Source: Lichenibacterium ramalinae
GTDB lineage: Bacteria > Pseudomonadota > Alphaproteobacteria > Rhizobiales > Beijerinckiaceae
Assembly: GCF_004137085.1 (NCBI RefSeq)
Contig: NZ_QYBC01000008.1
Span: forward strand, 62,001 to 126,000
Direction: 5' to 3'
DNA length: 64,000 nt
Positions within the stretch are counted from its first letter, which is position 1, and each line of letters begins with the position of its first letter. This document shows, one piece after another, positions 38,656 to 47,587 of the stretch. Below the pieces are notes generated by a model. That model had not been told where the DNA came from. It was given only the letters and a program-made list of their open reading frames with translations, and searched no databases. The position numbers and the translations under genes are program-made.

Positions 38656-38874
38656 TCAGGGCAGGGCGATGCCGAGCCGGGTCATCTTGGCCTGCGGGGA
38701 CGCGTAGGCTTCCTGCAGGGCGACGTTCCAGTAGCGGAGATCGTCGAGCGGGATGGGGACGCCGGTGACGGCGCAGCGGACGAAGGAGCCCGGGCGGATC
38801 ACCCGGAACTCTCCGTCGCCGTATTCGAGCTCGGCTTCGGTGGCGGCGACGGGGCGGCGCTCGTAGCGATTCAT
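38656..38874 (-). CDS. DUF2093 protein
   Basis: A 72-residue protein of the rhizobial DUF2093 family: AELEYGDGEFRVIRPGSFVRCAVTG and IPLDDLRYWNVALQEAYASP. The function is unknown. It is normally found between lpxK and mutL in rhizobia as I remember it. Here it is convergent with lpxK and the mutL gene is 4.8 kb away. Confidence 0.9.
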   Translation of the reverse strand: MNRYERRPVAATEAELEYGDGEFRVIRPGSFVRCAVTGVPIPLDDLRYWNVALQEAYASPQAKMTRLGIALP

Positions 38875-39260
38875 GAGACCAGGGGGTTAGGATCGGGACG
38901 TCGACGGTGCTTACGCCGATTGGATTCGCTTGAACAGGGTCGGGTCGGGGCTTGACGTTAGGTCATTTTGAACGCTGTCGCCGGCTCCTCGTCACCCGGA
39001 CGGCGGGGCTGAGCGTGCAGGCTCGACCGCTCCGATACGACGGTGGCACGAGGGTGGACGTCCCGCTTGCCGAGGTTTCCCGAGTTGCCGGAGCCGTCGC
39101 TCCTGCAAGGAACCGGTCGGCGCCGTCCTCCTCTCCTGGCGCGTCAGCGCCGACATGGTGGCGGCACCGCGCCGGGGAACACCTTTCGGGACGGACCGGG
39201 GCCGACCCGGAGGTGCGGGCGCCGCCATCGCTCTTCCGGTGGCGCCCGCACCCGCGACGG
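38875..39260. other. Gene-free region between DUF2093 and dctA
   Basis: These 386 bases hold the DUF2093 promoter side (AT-richer near 38900-38965, with TTGACGTTAGG and TTTTGAACG) and the dctA terminator at 39212-39252. Short open frames on both strands are Arg/Ser/Pro-rich and I do not accept them as genes. The base composition from 39000 to 39200 looks like decayed coding or non-coding DNA. Confidence 0.4.
39212..39252 (-). terminator. dctA terminator hairpin
   Basis: GGTGCGGGCGCCGCC (39212-39226) and GGTGGCGCCCGCACC (39238-39252) pair over 15 bases with a single G-T, around an 11-base loop. It sits nine bases beyond the dctA stop on the minus strand. There is no long T tract. Confidence 0.7.
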
Positions 39261-40595
39261 CTACTCGAGCACCCGTTCAGCCTGTGCCTTGTCGAACGCA
39301 TTCTCCCACTTCGCCACCACGACCGTCGCGACGCAGTTGCCGATGATGTTGGTGATGGCCCGGGCCGCGTTGGTGAACCGATCGACCCCGAGCAGGAGGA
39401 CGATGCCGGCCACCGGGATCTGGTTCATGGAGGCGAGCGTCGCCGCCAGGGTCACGAAGCCCGCACCGGCGACGCCCGCCGATCCTTTGGACGTCAGCAT
39501 CAACGTCAGCAGGATGACGACCTCCTGCCCGATGGTCAGCGGGGTGTTGGTGGCCTGTGCGATGAAGATGGCGCACATGCCGAGATAGATCGACGTGCCG
39601 TCCGCGTTGAAGGTGTAGCCGGCCGGCATGACCATGCCGACGACGGATTTGGCGCAGCCGAGACGCTCCATCTTGACCAGAAGCGGCGCCAGGACCGCTT
39701 CCGACGACGCGGTTCCGAGCGTGATCAGGATCTCCTCGCGGATGTACCGCATCAACTTGAAGATGTTGACCCCGGCCGACTTCGAGATGCCGCCCAGCAC
39801 GACGACCACGAAGAGAATGGACACCCCCCACACTTCCCCGGTGAGCTGCGCCAGCTGAACCAGGCTGCCGATGCCGTACCGGCCGATCGTGTAGGCGATG
39901 GCGCCGAGCGTCCCGAGGGGCGCCAGCTTCATCACCATCCGGACGATGCCGAACAGCCCGTGCAGGACGAGGTCGAGCATGTCGACCAGCGGCTTCGCCC
40001 GGTCACGGAAGCCGGCGAGCGACAGTCCGAACAGGACGCCGAACAGGATGATCTGGAGGATGTTGCCGCGGGCGAAGGCGCCGACGACGCTCGTCGGGAT
40101 GATGTTGAGCAGGAAGTCGACGGCGGACAGGTGCTGGGCCGTCGTCGCGTATCCGGCGACCGCCTTGGCGTCGAGCGTCGCGGCGTTGACGTTCATGCCG
40201 GCCCCGGGTCGGAGGAGGTCGACCGCGACGAGCCCCATGATCAGCGAGACCGTCGAGACGACCTCGAAATAGAGGAGCGCCTTGGCGCCGACCCGGCCGA
40301 CCTCGTGGATGTCGCCCATGCGGGCGATGCCCACCACCACGGTTCCGAAGATGATGGGCGCCAGCGCCATCCGGATCAGCATCACGAAGCCGTCGCCGAG
40401 CGGCTTCAGGGCTGCGGCGGTATCGGGCAGCCAGACGCCCAGGACGACGCCCAGGACGACGGCGACCAGCACCTGCAACCAGAGGGGTCCGAACCGGCTG
40501 CGCCGGACAGGACGCATGGTGCTGATGTCGTCTTCAGCCCCCGCGGGAGGGCGTGCATCGCCGAGCGATGCCGACGCGGTGTCTGTGATGGCCAT
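39261..40595 (-). CDS. dctA: C4-dicarboxylate/H+ (or Na+) symporter DctA
   Basis: A 444-residue DAACS-family symporter of the inner membrane for succinate, malate, fumarate and similar acids. It has eight to nine membrane helices and the reentrant-loop motifs of the family: GLATASSEAVLAPLL-like GTASSEAVLAPLLVKM, VMPAGYTFNADGTSIYLGM and TSKGSAGVAGAGFVTLAATL. It begins six bases after the tarD stop, so the two form an operon. From that context the likely substrate here is D-tartrate or another hydroxylated C4 acid, by inference. Confidence 0.93.
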   Translation of the reverse strand: MAITDTASASLGDARPPAGAEDDISTMRPVRRSRFGPLWLQVLVAVVLGVVLGVWLPDTAAALKPLGDGFVMLIRMALAPIIFGTVVVGIARMGDIHEVGRVGAKALLYFEVVSTVSLIMGLVAVDLLRPGAGMNVNAATLDAKAVAGYATTAQHLSAVDFLLNIIPTSVVGAFARGNILQIILFGVLFGLSLAGFRDRAKPLVDMLDLVLHGLFGIVRMVMKLAPLGTLGAIAYTIGRYGIGSLVQLAQLTGEVWGVSILFVVVVLGGISKSAGVNIFKLMRYIREEILITLGTASSEAVLAPLLVKMERLGCAKSVVGMVMPAGYTFNADGTSIYLGMCAIFIAQATNTPLTIGQEVVILLTLMLTSKGSAGVAGAGFVTLAATLASMNQIPVAGIVLLLGVDRFTNAARAITNIIGNCVATVVVAKWENAFDKAQAERVLE

Positions 40596-40601
40596 GACGC
40601 A

Positions 40602-41762
40602 TCACGCTGCCAGGTCGCGCATGACCTTGATCAGGTCACTCTTGCCCTCGAAGCCGATGCCGGCCAGTTCCGGCATGACGATGTGGCCGTTCTCGACCCG
40701 CACCCCGTCCGGGAAGCCACCATAGGGCTGGAACAGGTCGGGATAGCTCTCGTTGCCGCCGAGCCCGAGGCCCGCCGCGATGTTCAGCGACATCTGGTGG
40801 CCGCCATGCGGGATGCAGCGCGACGGCGACCACCCCGCCACCTCCAGGCATGCGAGCGTGCGTTGGTATTCGCACAGTCCATAGGACAGGGCGCAGTCGA
40901 ATTGGAGCCAGTCGCGGTCCGGCCGCATGCCGCCGTAGCGCAGCAGGTTGCGGGCGTCCTGGTGGCTGAACAGGTTCTCGCCCGTCGCCATCGCGCCCGG
41001 GTAGAACTCGGCGAGCGCGGCCTGGAGCGCGTAGTCGAGCGGGTCGCCCACCTCCTCGTACCAGAACAGCGGATAGTCCCTCAGCATCTTGGCGTAGGCG
41101 ATGCCCTGCTCCAGCGTGAGGCGGCCGTTGGCGTCGACGGCTAGCTGCCCTTTGCCGTCCAACTCCTTCAACACGCCCTCGATGCGCGGCTGGTCCTCGG
41201 CGATGCCGTTGCCGATCTTCATCTTCACGACGGTGTAGCCGCGGTCCAGATAGGAACGCATCTCGGCCCGGAGTTGCTCGATGCCCTTGCCCGGGTAGTA
41301 GTAGCCGCCGGCCGCATAGACGAAGACCCTGGGATCCGCCTCCCGCCCATGGCGCTCCGCCAAGAGGCGGAACAGGGGCTTGCCGGCGATCTTGGCGACG
41401 GCGTCCCACACCGCCATGTCGATGGTGCCGACCGCGACCGAGCGTTCGCCGTGACCCCCCGGCTTCTCGTTGCGCATCAGGGTGGCCCAGATCCGGTCGG
41501 GATCGAGGTTGTCGCCTCCGTCGTTCAGCAGGCTCCTGGGATCGGCGTCCAGCAGTCGAGGCGCGAAACGCTCTCGGATCAGGCCGCCCTGGCCGTAGCG
41601 CCCGTTGGAGTTGAAGCCGTAGCCGATCACGGTCCGCCCGTCGCGCACGACGTCGGTCACGACCGCCACGAGCGACAGCGTCATCTTCGAAAAGTCGATG
41701 TAGGCATTGGCGATGGACGAAGCGATGGGCGCCGTCACTTCACGGACGTCGACGATCCTCAT
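40602..41762 (-). CDS. tarD: D(-)-tartrate dehydratase
   Basis: An enolase-superfamily enzyme (386 residues, mandelate racemase subgroup) that dehydrates D-tartrate to oxaloacetate. The sequence follows closely what I remember of the characterised Bradyrhizobium japonicum TarD, including IGYGFNSNGRYGQGGLIRER, RVFVYAAGGYYYPGKG and ENLFSHQDARNLLRYGGMRP. Catalytic residues can be placed: Lys180 and Lys182 (VVKMKIG), metal ligands Asp210, Glu236 and Glu262, and the base His319 (CIPHGGHQ). It is co-directional with dctA and divergent from the LysR regulator, a complete catabolic module. Confidence 0.93.
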   Translation of the reverse strand: MRIVDVREVTAPIASSIANAYIDFSKMTLSLVAVVTDVVRDGRTVIGYGFNSNGRYGQGGLIRERFAPRLLDADPRSLLNDGGDNLDPDRIWATLMRNEKPGGHGERSVAVGTIDMAVWDAVAKIAGKPLFRLLAERHGREADPRVFVYAAGGYYYPGKGIEQLRAEMRSYLDRGYTVVKMKIGNGIAEDQPRIEGVLKELDGKGQLAVDANGRLTLEQGIAYAKMLRDYPLFWYEEVGDPLDYALQAALAEFYPGAMATGENLFSHQDARNLLRYGGMRPDRDWLQFDCALSYGLCEYQRTLACLEVAGWSPSRCIPHGGHQMSLNIAAGLGLGGNESYPDLFQPYGGFPDGVRVENGHIVMPELAGIGFEGKSDLIKVMRDLAA

Positions 41763-41855
41763 GGCATTTGCTCCCTTTGACTGTTGCCCCGACCTTGCCT
41801 TTCACCCGGCCCCATGGGCCAATGCCGATCTCCTTGAAATGCATGCGCGTCCGGC

Positions 41856-42755
41856 ATGACCCTCGATCTGGCCTACCTCCTCGACTTCAAGGCGCTGGTC
41901 GAGACCGGCAGCTTCTCGCGCGCCGCCTCCATCCGGAACGTGACCCAGCCCGCCTTCAGCCGCCGCATTCGCGCGCTCGAGGACTGGACGGGCACGCCGC
42001 TGTTCCATCGGGGGAGCACCCCCGTCACCCTCACCCAGGCAGGCCAGGCCATCGCGCCCGCCTTCGAGACCGGTCTGCGGGCGTTGATGCAGGGGCAGGC
42101 CGACGCGCGTGCGGCCGCCGCACGAGCGACGACGGCGCTCCACTTCGCCGCCACCCACGTCCTGTCCTTCAGTTTCTTTCCTGTCTGGCTCCGCAGCCTC
42201 GAAGGGGGGCAGCCCCTCGAAGCGGTCCAACTGTCGTCCGACAGCTTGAGCGCCTGCGAGGCCCTGATCCAGGAGGGACGGGTCCAGTTCCTCCTGTGCC
42301 ACCGGCACGAAGCCGTCCCGGTCCGGCTGGATCCGTCGCGCTTCCGATCGGTCCGGATCGGGGCCGACACGCTGTCCCTGGTCGCGTCTCCCGACCTCGG
42401 ACGGGGATCCGAGGTCGGGTCGTCGGATGGCGATCCCGGATCGGTGCCGTATCTGAGCTACAGCGAGCAGTCCGGCCTCGGACGGATCGTGGCGTCGGCT
42501 CGGCCGGAGCTCAATGCCGGGTTGGTCCGGCATTCGGTGTTCAGCTCCCACCTGGCAGCGTCGCTGAGAAGCATGGCCCTGACCGGGCGCGGGGTGGCGT
42601 GGTTGCCGCGCAGCCTGATCGAGGAGGATCTCGTCGAAGGGCGGCTGCGTCTGGCGGGGGCGCCGTCGCTCGACATCGACGTCGACATCGTCCTGTTTCG
42701 CGCGGCACATGGGATCGGCAAGGCCGCCGAGCATTTCTGGGCGCGCATGGTGTGA
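41856..42755 (+). CDS. LysR-type transcriptional regulator of the D-tartrate module
   Basis: A 299-residue LysR regulator. The N-terminal winged helix is clear (LLDFKALVETGSFSRAASIRNVTQPAFSRRIRALEDWTGTPLFHR), written here only as landmarks at residues 8-52. The rest is a periplasmic-binding-like effector domain. It is divergent from tarD across 93 bases, the classic position for a LysR protein that controls its neighbour. The effector is presumably tartrate or a related acid. In the shared spacer, GCATTT (41764) and AAATGC (41837) are reverse complements near the two ends. Confidence 0.9.
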   Translation: MTLDLAYLLDFKALVETGSFSRAASIRNVTQPAFSRRIRALEDWTGTPLFHRGSTPVTLTQAGQAIAPAFETGLRALMQGQADARAAAARATTALHFAATHVLSFSFFPVWLRSLEGGQPLEAVQLSSDSLSACEALIQEGRVQFLLCHRHEAVPVRLDPSRFRSVRIGADTLSLVASPDLGRGSEVGSSDGDPGSVPYLSYSEQSGLGRIVASARPELNAGLVRHSVFSSHLAASLRSMALTGRGVAWLPRSLIEEDLVEGRLRLAGAPSLDIDVDIVLFRAAHGIGKAAEHFWARMV

Positions 42756-42831
42756 CGGCGGCTTCGCAGTGACGGCGTGCTGTGGCGCGATGCCCGTGTC
42801 GCGCCCCGTCTCCGACCGGGCGCTCCAGGGT

Positions 42832-42851
42832 GGAACGACCTCGGTCGTTCC
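42832..42851 (+). terminator. Hairpin downstream of the LysR gene
   Basis: GGAACGACC (42832-42840) and GGTCGTTCC (42843-42851) are exact reverse complements, 77 bases after the LysR stop. A second hairpin (GGTGACG...CGTCACC, 42932-42951) follows before the DUF202 gene. Either could end the LysR transcript. The rest of 42756-43043 shows no gene. Confidence 0.5.
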
Positions 42852-43043
42852 GGGGGTGACGCCGGTCATCCGATGGGGAGGCGACGTCGTCGTCCACGCC
42901 GCGCCACCCCGCTCGCTGGCAGCGCCACGCGGGTGACGGTCGCGCGTCACCGTTACCCTTTGGTGTGAGATCTCGTGGTTGTCTCAGCGCCAGGGACCGG
43001 GTCCGCTCGATCTCGGGTCGCGGCGACCTTCGACGGAGCGGGC

Positions 43044-43445
43044 ATGGAACACGAGAAAAAGATCGAGGCGAGCGCTGGGCGCGTCGAGGACAGTGCCGAC
43101 CGGCGGACCATCCTCGCCGCCAATCGCACCGTGTTCGCGGCGGAGCGGACCTATGCCGCCTGGGTCCGTACGGCTCTCGTGGCCCTGGCGAGCGGTGTCG
43201 GCGCGAAGGCGACCCTGCATGGGGTCGTTCCCGAGTGGGTCATCATCCTGGCGGGAACCGTGCTGGTCCTGTTCAGCGCGTTCTGCTTCGGGGCGGCGGT
43301 CTGGCGCGAGATCGACACCGGGGCCATCGACCCTCACCCGGAGGTCCGGCGTCTGCCACGCGTCCTCCTGATCGCGGTGAACGTCCTGCTCGGAGCCGTC
43401 TCCATCGCCGCGCTGGTCGGGATCTGGTTCGGGCAAAGCCGCTGA
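43044..43445 (+). CDS. DUF202 (YidH-like) small membrane protein
   Basis: The 133-residue protein has the DUF202 signature just before the first helix (ILAANRTVFAAERTYAAWVRTALVALASG), then two further helices (WVIILAGTVLVLFSAFCFGAAVW and VLLIAVNVLLGAVSIAALVGIW), described by position at about 30-60, 72-95 and 108-130. The function is unknown. ATG 43044 has GGAGC upstream. The open frame begins earlier at 42975, but that part is less likely. It is convergent with mutL. Confidence 0.82.
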   Translation: MEHEKKIEASAGRVEDSADRRTILAANRTVFAAERTYAAWVRTALVALASGVGAKATLHGVVPEWVIILAGTVLVLFSAFCFGAAVWREIDTGAIDPHPEVRRLPRVLLIAVNVLLGAVSIAALVGIWFGQSR

Positions 43446-43658
43446 CGATACGCGGACCGAGCGTCTCCGCATCGCACCGCAGGCACGCTCCGGCATCGAA
43501 TCGGTGGTCTGACCTGCCGTCTGCAGCTGCCATCTCGGCACGTGGTGGCACGTGGCAGAGACAGCCCAGATCGGACACAGGCGCGTGGGCCCGCCTGCGT
43601 CAGCCTGGGACCCACGGCGAACCGAACACAGGCGGCGGATGTCCCAGTCCCAAGCCGC

Positions 43659-45518
43659 TCAGCGACGCCCGAACAGCCGCTCGATGTCGGACAGCTTGAG
43701 CTCGACATAGGTCGGGCGGCCGTGGTTGCACTGGCCCGAGCCGGGCGTGCGCTCCATCTCGCGCAGCAGCGCGTTCATCTCGTCCGGCAGCAGGCGCCGG
43801 CCCGCCCGCACCGAGCGGTGGCACGCCATGGTGGCGAGGTAGTGGTCGAGCCGGCGCTCCAGCGGCAGGGCGACACCGTCCGCCTTGATGACCTCGGCGA
43901 GATCCTTGACGAGCCGCAGCACGTCGGCGTCGCCCAGCACGGAGGGAACCTCGGTCACGGCGACGGCGCCCGGCCCGAAGGGCTCGAGGCCGAGGCCGAG
44001 GCCCGCCAGCGCTTCGGCCTCGTCGAGCAGCACGGCCGCGACGTCCGGCGGCAGCTCCACGACGGCCGGGATCAGCATCATCTGCCGGCCGATGCCGCCC
44101 TCGGCGCGGGCCCGCTTCATGCGCTCGTAGACCAGGCGCTCGTGGGCCGCGTGCTGGTCCACGATGACGATGCCGTCGTGGGTCTGCGCCAGCAGGTAGG
44201 TCTCGTGGAACTGCGCCCGGGCGGCCCCGAGCGGCGCATCCTCGTCGGCGACCGCCGGCGTGGCGGCGGGTTCGTGCACCCGCACGTCCGCCGAGGGCTC
44301 GGATGCGAAGCTCGCCTGGGCCGGTTCGGCGAAGCCGCCGACCGATGGCCCGTCGCCGGACCGCGGCCCGTAGCCGGCGGGCGCGCCGGCCGAGCGCCGC
44401 GGATCCCAGCCGCCGGCCGGCCGCGGCGGCGCCCGATAGCCGTGGCCGAAGCTCCGGGCCCCGATGGCGTCGAGCGTGCGGGCGCCGCCCCGGGTCGAAG
44501 CCCGGTGGAGGGCGCCCGACAGCGCGTCGCGGATGGCCGAGACCACGAGGCCGCGCACCAGGTTGGCGTCGCGGAACCGGACCTCCGCCTTGGCGGGATG
44601 GACGTTGACGTCGACGGCGCGAGACCCGCAGGCCAGGAACAGGGCCACGACGGGAAACCGCCCCTGCGGGATGTGGTCCATGTAGCCGGCGTAGAGCGCG
44701 GAGGCGAGCAGCTTGTCGCGCACCGGCCGGCCGTTGACGAAGAGGTATTGGCCGTCGCGCGTGCCGCGATGGAAGGTCGGCAGCCCGACGAAGCCCGTCG
44801 CGGCGACGCCCTCGCCGTCCGAACTCTCGCGTTCGGCCCGCAGCGGCAGCGCGTTGTCGACGAAGTCGTCGCCGACGATCTGGGCGATCCGCGTCAGGCG
44901 CCCCTCGTCGTCCTCCCCGCAGGCGAGGTAGTCGAAGCCGATGGCCGGCGTCCCCTCGAGCGACAGGTGGATGGCGGGATTGGCCATGGCGAGGCGGCGC
45001 AGGGCGTCGGCCACCGCCGAAGCCTCGGCCCGGTCGCTCTTCAGGAACTTCAGGCGTGCCGGGGTGGCGCCGAACAGGTCGCGCACCTCGACGGTCGTGC
45101 CGGGGCCGCGCGAGGCGGGACGGACCGGGGACGCGATGCCGGCATCGACCGAGACGGCGTGGGCGCGGTCGGCCGCCGCCGAGCGGCTGGTGATGTCGAG
45201 CCACGCCACCGAGCCGATCGACGGCAGGGCTTCGCCCCGGAACCCCAGCGTGGCGATGTCGAGCAGGTCGCCGTGCGGCAGTTTCGAGGTCGCGTGGCGC
45301 TCGATGGCGAGGGCGAGGTCATCGGCGTCCATGCCGCAACCGTCGTCGGAAACGCGGATCAGCGCCCGACCGGCCGATTCGATGCGCACCGCGATGCGGC
45401 GCGCCCCGGCATCGACCGCGTTCTCGACCAGTTCCTTGATGGCGGAGGCGGGGCGCTCCACCACCTCGCCGGCGGCGATGCGGTCGATCAGGATCGGGTC
45501 GAGGCGGCGCACCGGCAT
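43659..45518 (-). CDS. mutL: DNA mismatch repair protein MutL
   Basis: MutL (619 residues) couples MutS mismatch recognition to strand incision. GHKL ATPase motifs are present: ELVENAVDAGA, VSDDGCGMDADDL, ATLGFRGEALPSIGSV and the TTVEVRDLF/TPARLKFLKS region. The C-terminal domain carries the endonuclease-type motif DQHAAHERLVYE, which fits the DQHA(x)2E(x)4E pattern. A Pro/Gly-rich linker of about 100 residues separates the halves. It lies 99 bases downstream of yqeY on the same strand. Confidence 0.96.
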   Translation of the reverse strand: MPVRRLDPILIDRIAAGEVVERPASAIKELVENAVDAGARRIAVRIESAGRALIRVSDDGCGMDADDLALAIERHATSKLPHGDLLDIATLGFRGEALPSIGSVAWLDITSRSAAADRAHAVSVDAGIASPVRPASRGPGTTVEVRDLFGATPARLKFLKSDRAEASAVADALRRLAMANPAIHLSLEGTPAIGFDYLACGEDDEGRLTRIAQIVGDDFVDNALPLRAERESSDGEGVAATGFVGLPTFHRGTRDGQYLFVNGRPVRDKLLASALYAGYMDHIPQGRFPVVALFLACGSRAVDVNVHPAKAEVRFRDANLVRGLVVSAIRDALSGALHRASTRGGARTLDAIGARSFGHGYRAPPRPAGGWDPRRSAGAPAGYGPRSGDGPSVGGFAEPAQASFASEPSADVRVHEPAATPAVADEDAPLGAARAQFHETYLLAQTHDGIVIVDQHAAHERLVYERMKRARAEGGIGRQMMLIPAVVELPPDVAAVLLDEAEALAGLGLGLEPFGPGAVAVTEVPSVLGDADVLRLVKDLAEVIKADGVALPLERRLDHYLATMACHRSVRAGRRLLPDEMNALLREMERTPGSGQCNHGRPTYVELKLSDIERLFGRR

Positions 45519-45617
45519 GGGGGCTATGTCAGGCCGGCCGCGCGGGCCGTCAAGGGCGACGGTCCCGTTCTCCCCAGACCGACGTCGCCGAGCCCGGCCC
45601 GGCCGGGCGTTGCCGCC

Positions 45618-46073
45618 TCAGCCCTGCCGGGCCAGCATGTCCTTGACGATGCCGCTCGCCTTGCCGAAGTCGATGCGGCCGGCGTGCTTGGCCTTCACGG
45701 CCGCGATCACCTTGCCCATGTCCTTGGGGCCGGCCGCGCCCGTCTCGGCGATCGCCTCGGCGATGGCGGCCCGGGTGCCGGCCTCGTCCATCTGCTGGGG
45801 CAGGAACTCCGCCAGCACGGCGACCTCGTCGCGCTCCTGGGCGGCGAGCTCCTCCCGGCCGGCCGCTTCGTAGGCCACGATCGAATCCTGGCGCTGCTTC
45901 ACCATCTTGCGCAGGACGGCCTGCTCGTCCTCCTCGGTCATCTCCTTGCCGAGGCCGCGCGCCTCGATCTCCCGGTCCTTCATGGCGGCGCCGATGAGGC
46001 GGATGGCGCCGAGGCGCTTCTTGTCGCCGGCCTTCATGGCCTCCTTCATGAGGGTGGGAAGCTGTTCACGCAT
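45618..46073 (-). CDS. GatB/YqeY domain protein
   Basis: A 151-residue stand-alone YqeY protein, homologous to the C-terminal tRNA-contacting tail of GatB (itself at 11444-12925). Motifs seen are MKAGDKKRLGAIRLIGAAMKD, DEQAVLRKMVKQRQDSI, LAEFLPQQMD and MGKVIAAVKAKHAGRIDFGKAS. A helical, soluble protein whose cellular role is not settled. It is divergent from carA with a 173-base promoter region between them, an arrangement common in alphaproteobacteria. Confidence 0.93.
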   Translation of the reverse strand: MREQLPTLMKEAMKAGDKKRLGAIRLIGAAMKDREIEARGLGKEMTEEDEQAVLRKMVKQRQDSIVAYEAAGREELAAQERDEVAVLAEFLPQQMDEAGTRAAIAEAIAETGAAGPKDMGKVIAAVKAKHAGRIDFGKASGIVKDMLARQG

Positions 46074-46246
46074 TGGGGGTTCTCCGGCCCGACGCCGCCG
46101 CCGGGGCGCGCCCGCGATTGACCCATCGCGGCACGGTCTCTAACGATGCGACATCATTGCAAGTCACGACAGGGCGGGAGCGATCGGGCGCGGGCGGGGA
46201 GCCGCCGCGCCGGCATCGTCCGCCGCAACGCGGGTGTAGAACGCCG

Positions 46247-47470
46247 ATGAGCGACCGACAAGACGCCACCGCGGGCTGGACCGATCCCGTTCCGACCGCG
46301 CTCCTGGTGCTGGCCGACGGCACCGTACTCGAGGGCACGGGCTTCGGCGCGACCGGCTCCGCCGTCGCCGAGGTCTGCTTCAACACCGCCATGACGGGCT
46401 ACGAGGAGATCCTGACCGACCCGTCCTACTCGGGCCAGATCGTCACCTTCACGTTCCCGCACATCGGCAACGTCGGGGTGAACGAGCAGGATGTCGAGAC
46501 GCTGAACGCCGCCGCCGAGGGCGGGGTGCGGGGCGTCGTCCTGCACGCCGCCATCACGGCGCCGTCGAGCCACCGCGCCCAGAAGCCGCTCGACCAATGG
46601 CTCAAGGCCCGCGACATCATCGGCATCGGCGGGGTCGACACCCGCGCCCTCACGGCACTGATCCGCGACCGGGGCATGCCCAACGCCGTGATCGCCCACG
46701 ATCCCGGTGGCCGCTTCGACGTCGCGGCGCTGAAGGCGCAGGCGGCCGGCTGGCACGGCATGGACGGCACCGACCTCGTGCCCGGCGTGACCTCGGCGCA
46801 GCGGTCCGAATGGGACGAGACGGTGTGGAGCCTCGAGGGCGGCTTCGGCCGGCAGGAGGCGCCGAAGCATCGCGTCGTCGCCATCGACTACGGCATCAAG
46901 CGCAACATCCTGCGCCTCCTCGCCGATGCCGGCTGCGCCGTCACCGTGGTGCCGGCCACCGCCACCGCCGAGGAGATCCTGGCGCTGCGCCCCGACGGCG
47001 TGTTCCTGTCGAACGGGCCCGGCGATCCGGCCGAAACGGCGCGCTATGCCGGCGCCGTCATCCGCGAGATCGTCGACCGCAGGGTGCCGACCTTCGGCAT
47101 CTGCCTCGGCCACCAGCTCCTGGCCCTGTCGCTCGGCGCCAGGACGGTGAAGATGCATCAGGGCCACCACGGCGCCAACCACCCGGTGAAGCACCAGGAC
47201 TCGGGCCGGGTCGAGATCGTGTCCATGAACCACGGCTTCGCCGTGGATCCGAAGAGCCTGCCGCCCGAAGCCGTCGAGACCCACGTGTCGCTCTTCGACG
47301 GCAGCAATTGCGGCATCAGCCTGTCGGACCGGCCGGCCTTCTCGGTCCAGTACCATCCGGAGGCCTCGCCCGGCCCGCACGACAGCCTCGGCCTGTTCCG
47401 CCGCTTCGTCGACCTCATGGAGGCCGACAAGGCCGACACTTCAGCCGACACGCCGGCCGAGCCGCGCTGA
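46247..47470 (+). CDS. carA: Carbamoyl-phosphate synthase small (glutaminase) subunit
   Basis: CarA (407 residues) hydrolyses glutamine and feeds ammonia to CarB for arginine and pyrimidine synthesis. The N-terminal domain (LVLADGTVLEGTGFGATG, CFNTAMTGYEEILTDPSY) is followed by a class I glutamine amidotransferase domain with the nucleophile Cys286 in FGICLGHQLL and the His/Glu pair in YHPEASPGPHD. ATG 46247 is the start of the conserved part, and the frame is open further upstream. carB is not adjacent: a 41-base palindrome and an unrelated exported protein follow. Confidence 0.96.
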   Translation: MSDRQDATAGWTDPVPTALLVLADGTVLEGTGFGATGSAVAEVCFNTAMTGYEEILTDPSYSGQIVTFTFPHIGNVGVNEQDVETLNAAAEGGVRGVVLHAAITAPSSHRAQKPLDQWLKARDIIGIGGVDTRALTALIRDRGMPNAVIAHDPGGRFDVAALKAQAAGWHGMDGTDLVPGVTSAQRSEWDETVWSLEGGFGRQEAPKHRVVAIDYGIKRNILRLLADAGCAVTVVPATATAEEILALRPDGVFLSNGPGDPAETARYAGAVIREIVDRRVPTFGICLGHQLLALSLGARTVKMHQGHHGANHPVKHQDSGRVEIVSMNHGFAVDPKSLPPEAVETHVSLFDGSNCGISLSDRPAFSVQYHPEASPGPHDSLGLFRRFVDLMEADKADTSADTPAEPR

Positions 47471-47540
47471 CCCTCCGGGCCTCACGTCCGGTGAAGGCCC
47501 GATGAACGCCGCGCTCAGGCTCGGTTCAAACCGGGACGCC

Positions 47541-47581
47541 CACCTTTTCCCTGCGATCCCCCGGGATCCAGGGAAAAGGTG
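47541..47581 (+). promoter_or_regulatory. 41-base near-perfect palindrome that includes a ribosome binding site
   Basis: Outer arms CACCTTTTCCCTG (47541-47553) and CAGGGAAAAGGTG (47569-47581) are exact reverse complements. Inner arms GATCCC and GGGATC (47555-47560, 47563-47568) extend the stem with one bulged C and a 2-base centre. It lies 70 bases after carA, so it can be its terminator. Its right arm also contains the AAAGG that is the Shine-Dalgarno sequence of the ATG at 47588. Confidence 0.65.
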
Positions 47582-47587
47582 AAGAAG

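Noticed and set aside
38963-39301. Short minus-strand open frames between DUF2093 and dctA
   Set aside because: Ser/Arg/Gly-rich translations without a ribosome binding site or any recognisable motif. One runs through the dctA terminator.
43446-43658. Short direct repeats (GGCACGTGG twice near 43540) as a regulatory site
   Set aside because: They lie between two convergent genes where no promoter is expected, and the repeat is too short to mean much.
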